This document shows, one piece after another, positions 62,201 through 64,000 of a DNA stretch of 64,000 nt (its first letter is position 1; each line of letters begins with the position of its first letter). The stretch lies in assembly GCA_030068145.1 (NCBI GenBank), contig JAPJBO010000271.1:124001-188000 (forward strand), read 5' to 3'. The notes beneath the pieces were generated by a model. The model was not told where the DNA came from, did no database searches, and saw only the letters and a program-made list of their open reading frames with translations. Made by a program: the position numbers and the translations under genes. Source of the stretch: Diplonema papillatum (Eukaryota > Euglenozoa > Diplonemea > Diplonemida > Diplonemidae).

Positions 62201-64000
62201 GGGTGAAAACGGGTGACGACGGTGGTGGGCTACGTGCAGGCGCGGGATCAGGCGACTGGCACCGACGCGCTGTCAGGAGAGGGGGCACGGGGGACACTTT
62301 GGCGCGAGGGGAGCTGGGGGCGGGGGCCGCTGCATTCGGCCTGCCGACACAGGCGCGCGGCCCAGCTTCCGCGGAGTGGTTCGCGGGCGTGTTGCCGGCG
62401 TTCGCCGTTTCTTCCTGCGAAGTCGGGGTAAAGACGGGCGGTGTCCCGTCAAGCACCGGCGGCGATTTACACCGACGGACCGCTGGCAAAGGAGGTGTCG
62501 GGAATGCTGCTGCCGGCCGACCCAGGCTTGTTTTACGCACCCGGCTCGGGTCCGCGCCAGGGGGCGAGCCGTCCATCGGCGCTTGGTTTCGCGCGTTCGC
62601 CGGGAGCTGCGGGGCCGCGTCGGGATCCGTGCTTTGCGCCGCCGAGGGCGGCTTGCAGCGGCGGACGGCGGGCGCGGGGGGGCTCCGCATGGGGGATCCT
62701 TGCCGGGACAGCCCGGAGCCGGTCTGAGGCGGGGGCGTCGGCTGGCGCTGGTCGCACCGCGGGTCCGCCAGGTTCTTCGGGCGGCGGCGGTTGGCGTCGT
62801 CTGTTCTCCCCTGGGGCACGCGTGCCTGGTGCTCCTTGCCACATCCGGATTCGTCGAGGCGGTCGGCAGCGAATTCCTGCGTGTCGAAGGAGTAACCTCT
62901 GCTCAGGCCTGACGGAGGGGGCGACGCCCCGCCCACTTCGCGCCTTCCCTGCTCGGATTCGGGCGCGAAAGCTTGGGCATCGAAAGAGAGGCCTGCCCCA
63001 GGTGCGTCTCTTCGTCGCTGGGAGCCCACGGGCGACAACTCGTCTGCCGCGCGCCTTCCCGAAAACTGCGCGTCGTTGAAGGGGCGGACGACGGGGTTGA
63101 GACTGTCAGCTTGAACGGGAACCCTTCTTTCTTGTTGTTGCTGGTCAGGAGAGCCGTCGCGCTCCGCGTTCGCGATGCTCGTCAAGTTCCTTTCGGGTTC
63201 TGGGGGGGCGGCGTGCTTGCGTACTGTGTGGCCGCCACTTTCCATCGAGCGCCGATCCAATTTCGATGTCGTCGGCTGGCTGTGGCTATGGCCGTTGGTG
63301 TCCCGCTCGGCGGGAAAGGAACCCGGAGCTTCGTCGTTACAAAAGGAGGAGGTTCGCTCCGAACGAGCTGGGTTGGCCCAACCAATCGTTGAGGGACCGC
63401 ACGTCGCATCGTAAGCACCCAGCGGGGCGCAACGCGTTGGCAGCGGCGTCCGAGCAATAACGACGGGCCCGTCAGTGGTTACGAAGGAGGCGATGCACTC
63501 GGTTGCCGGGGTGTGGTTGGTTGGTGGCGGTGCTGCGCCTTGCGAGAGAACGTCTGGCTGCGGTCCGTTGGCGATGCTGGTGGTGATCGCGGCCTCACTG
63601 CTCACTGAGCAAGCGCCAAGGTTCGGCGCCGCGGAACTGCTTGCGCTGCACTTTCTCGGCACCGCGGGTACTTTGCGGGCCTCGCTATCGGAGGTCTGTG
63701 GACTCCGGTCGCTGTGTTTGCTCACGTTTCCTGGGCTCGAGGGCGGAACGCGGGCACCTTCGCTTTTGCAGCTGGCTACACCACGGGACGAAGCGTCAAG
63801 GTACAGTGTTGTCGCGGTACTGCTGGCACTGCACTTTCTCGAGGACGGCGGCGCTCTGTCCGCACTTTCGGTATCGCTGGCGGACGGTCGCGGACACCGG
63901 TCGTTGCATTTGCTGAAGCCTACGACATATGCCTTTAAGGACGAGACGCGAGCGTCACGGGATTCATGATCGGATGCTGCTTCGTGGTCTTGCAAGTCGG
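47232..64000 (-). CDS. Giant disordered repeat protein, N-terminus outside the window
   Basis: One uninterrupted frame of more than 5,580 codons; stop TAG at 47232-47234, and the frame is still open at the window end. Not recognised. Composition is Pro/Ser/Ala/Arg/Gln-rich and mostly disordered. In order (residues counted from 63995): RRCKSP...VFKP modules (about 430-730); a 48-residue repeat with RSSSQSTxPP and ELFVPTG (about 1740-1930); LLVGTPPG...CLSP modules (about 2710-2915); one clear coiled coil (IARLEQEVEKLQQQQ, about 2935-3050); short GYQAPNS repeats (about 4350-4465); proline run (about 4500); RFDIMLSACVGAE repeats (about 4740-4850); EEYEAHLR repeats (about 4980-5080); polyGln (about 5160-5230); polyAsn/Thr (about 5360-5400). 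Many RS/SP motifs suggest phosphorylation. A cytoskeletal or scaffold role is inferred. Long frames on the opposite strand are shadows. Confidence 0.85.
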   Translation of the reverse strand, partial: DLQDHEAASDHESRDARVSSLKAYVVGFSKCNDRCPRPSASDTESADRAPPSSRKCSASSTATTLYLDASSRGVASCKSEGARVPPSSPGNVSKHSDRSPQTSDSEARKVPAVPRKCSASSSAAPNLGACSVSSEAAITTSIANGPQPDVLSQGAAPPPTNHTPATECIASFVTTDGPVVIARTPLPTRCAPLGAYDATCGPSTIGWANPARSERTSSFCNDEAPGSFPAERDTNGHSHSQPTTSKLDRRSMESGGHTVRKHAAPPEPERNLTSIANAERDGSPDQQQQERRVPVQADSLNPVVRPFNDAQFSGRRAADELSPVGSQRRRDAPGAGLSFDAQAFAPESEQGRREVGGASPPPSGLSRGYSFDTQEFAADRLDESGCGKEHQARVPQGRTDDANRRRPKNLADPRCDQRQPTPPPQTGSGLSRQGSPMRSPPAPAVRRCKPPSAAQSTDPDAAPQLPANARNQAPMDGSPPGADPSRVRKTSLGRPAAAFPTPPLPAVRRCKSPPVLDGTPPVFTPTSQEETANAGNTPANHSAEAGPRACVGRPNAAAPAPSSPRAKVSPVPPLLTARRCQSPDPAPARSPPPSSPVFTPKPLHTTETTREASPRAPARRCKSPVLRTSRPQPDPPVFKPDPAADSTDASTTQHRHRDSNPQAKMSRRCRSPTAQVSERPADLVFKPGRGGEASTQGRRQNSSPPAKATRENLVFKPASPGAAVEAQPCRRQSSRRCKSPADVRSPASDRDGSRSPLQRARQPSPGEVEMGVEAGRRPGPRVCIPGDGSLQGALPVADACTRAGARLRVSSAPPSPDLPFAARPALANYRNRHPTVNHRPRTPSPSPDARFPDSPDRLNPSAAHPAEPWPMGRTQRQQPGDEAWRTVPLAWPARGHLLGSAQVAADGTARSPLSLTLSDPSPWSLGKAAGERRASLLSRAEPPSESGRRDSLRRRLFCPKRPRLKRVLSSPARPAGCVLRRSAERTCNGPPKAKAHARHHVRPSLLKPQAPSRAKLQAFGPQPARRCRAAVDVAAKTNHPHTMDSIPPVGGWPRRCFPVAGESSATGANPAYRPLSPDLNPVDQMLLLGGWPPRGVHTPPGKGAEHTRTPPNVSHTLSLCAFSDRCRRPPAEQRALDAVLLAASDAVSGRTIRTHSAPPDARAMPGAVFQPAPRPQARRRHPAARTHSAPSVSVFNGCRSAPARRAAAVPAPAALAVAARGREPARSAPVGPSGAGAPRSSIRSFHDRASAANPEADVFLPSPEPGELGYTAGGAAWLPSRHAAGGAADAFFWGKAAEGREQPAGGTGASPPPALDPLRWGEGTPGVWAPAVEHAAGGFQQRCRARLSPPPARSPSPAASGQGSPLPVPDRPSEWTAPQYRLASSSSGSVTARRCGRDDGVPPLPRTADSGCVEADGSPQVQPPAPQKADAREAEDEGVQCFRSTGRGATAKQALCVAGPAGETDGRGKSAGTADLPAASCGERAAEHEKAPTAGMCPSSSGASERLQATQEERREQPPPGRREETAVSEGQVEAPRDGSQPTHSPQSVLDEPTVTVPEQNDEEPIRAGQPDTTRGVDEEGVAEIDILTHEPRSAPVRGPGWGTAAVQNAENPGGETGAPDDAESEPCAPASVRAKTPPGVGTTARPGYRVLSCDGDSPASSCGPTPPHNGGGAGAGLRECRSGAAALPPNELAEGVASALPPPAATATRDDGGDPAGSELPAHRSVSETASADTRTGEDVEGNSAEVRELFVPTGPEAPGHIERRPYRSSSQSTLPPRNADTPAGEDVEGNSASVCELFVPTGPEAPGHIECRPYRSSSQSTMPPRKADTPAGEDVEGNSASVCELFVPTGPKAPGHIECRPYRSSSQSTMPPRKADTPAGEDVEGNSASVCELFVPTGPKAPGHIERRAYRSSSQSTLPPPKADTPTIEDVASNSESVRESVVPTHNGAAAELSAYRSASQSTLPRDEVQLAPSAGTPEGNSARGSHATADPGSPEVGVHAHRSASQSTLPPPKKQAQLSSSDSRSPPRDWDSMNPSRATATVASSTDSGSPGPVVPADVRRCCRRSASQATIPPPSAGTPAQREDDRSHSTARLPREPSAESAGSQVPEAPKIEHFTGELARWLAALQHPPPAALSTRDEAASDAGSRATRPGTGDGLPGGQGTDPSSQSHAHPIIEGSRPVAIDAGVERQRTPDADRINQPLHPLRRQVRYTAEESGCLAGRYTNSPTRRKSMPNLKGTEGEATEPASFGSQIAHHSLAVPEPTAGPAGAARAVSVASTMSTASHKTVAGPPARDPAPHAARGELSRASAGDLAAAAAAAAYKSNYEWVSPSEERPATPLAAAAAYKSNFECASLSEERTATLMAAAAYTSSFECVSPSEKGPATLAAAAHEHVRATTPKQAARDAAWLASAAIGTRSPPHTGGARAADAAAQGRAPTRAFDGKGTEASGGSTPPHRPPASRNRPKHRARLSPRPAHDNPSSAFCSPPGRCRTPAGLRGGLEVEDASFTPQSGAFCAAEAGGLDLVHSPPLFRSKGAACLSPRRRTKPEQRASVADHEPTEAGWTGPPSPAGTQHARAEGNLRTEGARHKTHAAQAERTGCGRDLRTGRRYSEGDSPSRLHAQSASPTTPHDAAKGNRACGRLQPDRTVGGGGSPPSPAGRRGRPPARGDGSPAARGGAACGGGRAPEKRASPQLLAKAHAARGSARPSPVRRLLVGTPPGVKAWLEDGAACLSPSDDDADDGSAGTSPGRQVLAGAPFGVKTWLDGGTVCLSPRAAPSAGPACGSPKTSPGGRLLVGTPPGGRAWREDGTAFLSPGGDDDDGDDSARTSPGREVLSGVPFGAGGTVCLSPRAGGGAGAGPSAGPARGSPRTSPGGRLLVGTPRGGKAWREDGTACLSPSDDDDSDRSPPAGDAEAHDPTSPLADFYAGEPPAAAVGLGGGEKLELLLQIARLEQEVEKLQQQQRQQRQRAAVPARSGPAGAAHQHAAEVDREVARRCAAREQALAAESLALKQDRDDARRAAAALSQQLRAVQHSPAAATATAAVATQAQPPTAHRGCQAGARRAPVAHAAVQAAAGPAPRRVAAAAQTLAVDSLTLTAQAVTVARYPSPFPTADQCTNTQPDDAAGSSFELNAHQPDERREQKDAEGVIEFPSDRQSAVNAIEVKSELSPVLVPVELTGNRRTVPTTASERVADVSPIHDHRSGIDAVRVASAQSTLLQTAKSSQCTEHRSTSTDGLFTARDDAVAASEKREGATMAAAKILCDASVGTAHDLVSPLSTATDSTATTSRTVTSSHTQVSTADLIPLHYHAGVLHYTPLPEPNPSKPHPPTPTHPHTPSTALPNLSPAMATSAVPPSQQRDTGGPPPSEFSRPSAAVPTAQPLGCRSNAKDRTPTRAEQRSTVPHKGGSSCSSREKWGSLFSPSRPVSPPVDVLPNQAWQAPEGATREPTEESGPAANAPHPTPETAPSLPERIVESGQGTNESGPSPNQQQPPEAAQCTPSGRDSKSGQPFGSPRDPAGEERHPLPEMTTPRPGASRISARDGAAADEAGAPGSPGTTRSAQSCRPKGEEVPGASAAGRETPRGCTKVPQPRSRSAGAAGRAAASANQRRDRQPGEKASDGPPAVQLPPPEPTPSTPRGDRRTGTGRAGTPEGVVQPASGAGAGQSLQSQRASPTLPADKPPHLKRLNAGHPRQGTGSGQRQRRASGGSPAGKRRAASPNLQVPVSPAGLGASPGASTPSTKAACAGHRAALVESPTGPRASSPCTRGTGTSNTSSTREGHSVSPEPFESAAEPNVTSGTEHVATSGEFESSTRNSASSPCTLDTGTRNATRISKGHGTTDGSPVVLKASLPCTTGVNARESGHGASPASSPAGERCVQVRGPSATTDGCPRRSTDSPPRPRSDDGVILPTSAPHPTPKSSPSKPAPRSSSSSSGSCNPAAEARNAPESPRASQPEVATVLDWVRQAPANLPAEIASALQSMVLSAHGTRQSNTPSPLPLLPRVNRERSSSSSRAAEVHCIRRRTAAFRLHDPRGGHSQYVGAPTPPHGEDMEVQWQSRYDDETEANTSYGRQGEQFGESLADGESPDPSSTAPHWQTSQAPYDDGKTSWQLGSQDREDEGDLYVAQVPLWGASDEHAQSHVADEKANRYKQGRQHAQYFSDFQIGEDEGCPAQVSAARLWQASGEQTQMRHSDGEQPDCYSPDGQTVRATTQSERSPDISPTGMARVWWTRSSRGSRPRCDDEKEASRSQTAQGTGRPAGSEEPAARGEPSPPASPPRLAGPTPPGARTVRAISAEDLPFPPSAQGRHRPLLPAPEQPPAVDAADGLPAQKFNLAGWSGGVKAQAPNSGFQAPKSGYQASNTTGYQAPNSTGYQAPNSGDQAPNPGYQAPKSGYQASNSGDQASNSTGYQAPNSGYQAPKSGYQAPNSTGYQASNSGDQTPNAGYQAPNSGHQVANSGYRSTVYRSVSRSPSGRATRAGEASRSPSHGPRPSENPMLERMGIPKACPPPPPPPAPSAPRGSSYPLPRPPPQYGELPVPRSPPLPKPPASPAFSSAVHQLRSQSAEPRGYGSGAPPAPYPSRASRPGAGGGGGLPAASVAEAACDPRSRGAQGPAQAAEPAAFSCVPPGPATAAIEGQRRHGGGVPRKTQPAAVEGGWCEIPRIGPHCEHSGGARFSEGRGPAAGAGRPFATSRVDTLVPCASHGAEDTAGLVARGARPDATQQRGEAANRFDIMLSACVGAENDVETAAPRGNRLDTAQPRLEHPEGRFHDTSARTTRRHRGEDANRFDIMLSACVGAEKHADETAAFRGNQPRAEHPEGGRFRSASARTAGRHRAEDADRFDKLLGVCAAEWDAAGMVAPCRAVTGVPAGFDRGDCQDGFAPLPQPASRPGLAGGPRQGQAVARTAAAAQLSGVQPARGRSIDGGRESERQPGPDRLRSRSRGSGGDAQQADSRRGEAVLEPERAGVRGSPHGGRFDYVEYEAHLRHGIGGRCRREDGGRPRSSSSSGRVQYADNQEFDDEEYEAHLRAFSCANLPRHGLEGRGKDERPSSPSSARVQRTEEFDREEYEAHLRALSGANPRIGGDGSNGHSVEHGGIRFREEQKTAPAADGGQQRGQDSRAAPFQQQSNAQRAADDDGRSRRRERVDPANQRSPQLHQQHQQQQQLQQQQQQQLQQQQQLLQQQQQQQLQQQQQQRQQPLQQHQHQPLQQQQQQQQQAVGGWRRQSEREADADGRIRRGDTRHPARSDPPQTVGSADRPGCQRDPPPAPGPGPLVESATVQAGGGSPAENAAQTPPAGIPRAASVKPLNNARRTASADPSPRARVARSPTAGSRRKPESDARGAKQANASSGSPAKNNNNNTTTTTNTTNNNINSNNNSNHTNTNNNNNKGKGCVTPRKHRPTKSRSRTPSSQAAVAVAVARRDRHGRWVSPQKDGGKPPAQQPHALAALDLSEAGTRARMEALLATACDTTATSSLVEYDSEGDTVTPQALDTTPQPFLTGSPGSSVSGVDPNDPFVPNSSPAGPDNLSELLHRAREQRHILRQEREIAETDRASECSPMQLSPSSDLSPLGALQRTFI
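47800..47925 (-). repeat. Asn/Thr-rich codon repeat in the giant gene
   Basis: AAC/ACC-type triplet runs (on the + strand GTTGTTGTT and GGTGGTGGT) encode NNNNNTTTTTNTTNNN-like sequence just before a basic segment (PRKHRPTKSRSRTP). Confidence 0.85.
48330..48510 (-). repeat. PolyGln codon repeat in the giant gene
   Basis: Mixed CAA/CAG triplets encode Q-runs broken by Leu every few residues (QQQQQLQQQQ). Interruption and codon mixing suggest selection on protein sequence rather than a young pure microsatellite. Confidence 0.85.
50600..50950 (-). repeat. Short in-frame repeat (GYQAPNS) in the giant gene
   Basis: About 14 units of 24 or 27 bp, + strand word GGTACCCGGAGTTGGGGGCC, encoding GYQAPNS, GDQAPNP and STGYQAPN variants. 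Lengths are always multiples of three. Confidence 0.85.
55250..55870 (-). repeat. In-frame CLSP/GTPPG modules of the giant gene
   Basis: About six modules of 90-135 bp alternate two types: RLLVGTPPGxxAWxEDGxA and QVLAGAPFGVKTWLDGGTV. Each is followed by CLSP or FLSP and an acidic or Ser-rich spacer. Confidence 0.8.
58265..58790 (-). repeat. 144-bp in-frame tandem repeat of the giant gene
   Basis: AATGTGTCCGGGCGCCT recurs at 58279, 58423, 58567 and 58711, a step of exactly 144 bp (48 codons). The copies are nearly identical, so they were recently duplicated or homogenised. Diverged units with RSASQST extend on the minus-strand 3' side. Confidence 0.9.

Overview
The window is eukaryotic nuclear DNA, most likely from a diplonemid (Euglenozoa), with Diplonema/Paradiplonema papillatum-like as the best guess. 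Three things point there. (1) A 38-bp sequence at 16114-16151 (minus strand) ends CAGTTTCTGTACTTTATTG, the 3' half expected of a euglenozoan spliced leader (kinetoplastid leaders end CAGTTTCTGTACTATATTG). (2) The one full-size retroelement has the order Gag-like, tyrosine recombinase, then reverse transcriptase/RNase H, which I associate with VIPER/TATE elements of kinetoplastids. (3) Every gene I can support lies on the minus strand, as in a euglenozoan directional gene cluster. Species identity is inference.

Layout: 168-6009 holds a tandem pair of paralogous membrane proteins with a signal peptide, a cysteine-rich ectodomain and about ten membrane segments. 6010-11570 is gene-poor repeat DNA. 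11580-16151 is a VIPER/TATE-like (DIRS-order) retroelement lying inside a TAG microsatellite. 17928-19487 and 28611-30161 are a second paralogous pair: type I membrane proteins with a propeller-like ectodomain, a Pro/Thr stalk and a conserved cytoplasmic tail. 30162-41742 is mostly repeats with a few possible gene fragments. 41743-45423 is an intron-containing gene for a single-pass membrane protein with coiled coil, polyQ and a C-terminal PH-like domain. 47232 to the window end is one uninterrupted frame of more than 5,580 codons for a giant disordered repeat protein whose N-terminus lies outside.

Between the genes the DNA is a catalogue of short mobile elements. There are two related poly(A)-tailed SINE-like families (called A and B here) with a similar 3' end, a tRNA-derived SINE carrying a 16-bp minisatellite tail, and a foldback/MITE family with internal hairpins. 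There are also a 34-bp satellite, a 58-69-bp minisatellite inside an intron, and several unnamed dispersed repeats. Three observations stand out: the retroelement copy begins with the host spliced leader exactly at a splice acceptor that survives in its other terminal repeat; the C-terminal extension of one membrane protein is antisense SINE-B sequence; and an interlocked pair of inverted repeats (X-Y-X'-Y') lies upstream of one paralogue.

The supported genes are surface or membrane proteins, one presumed cytoskeletal/scaffold-like giant and one retroelement. No shared pathway is evident.
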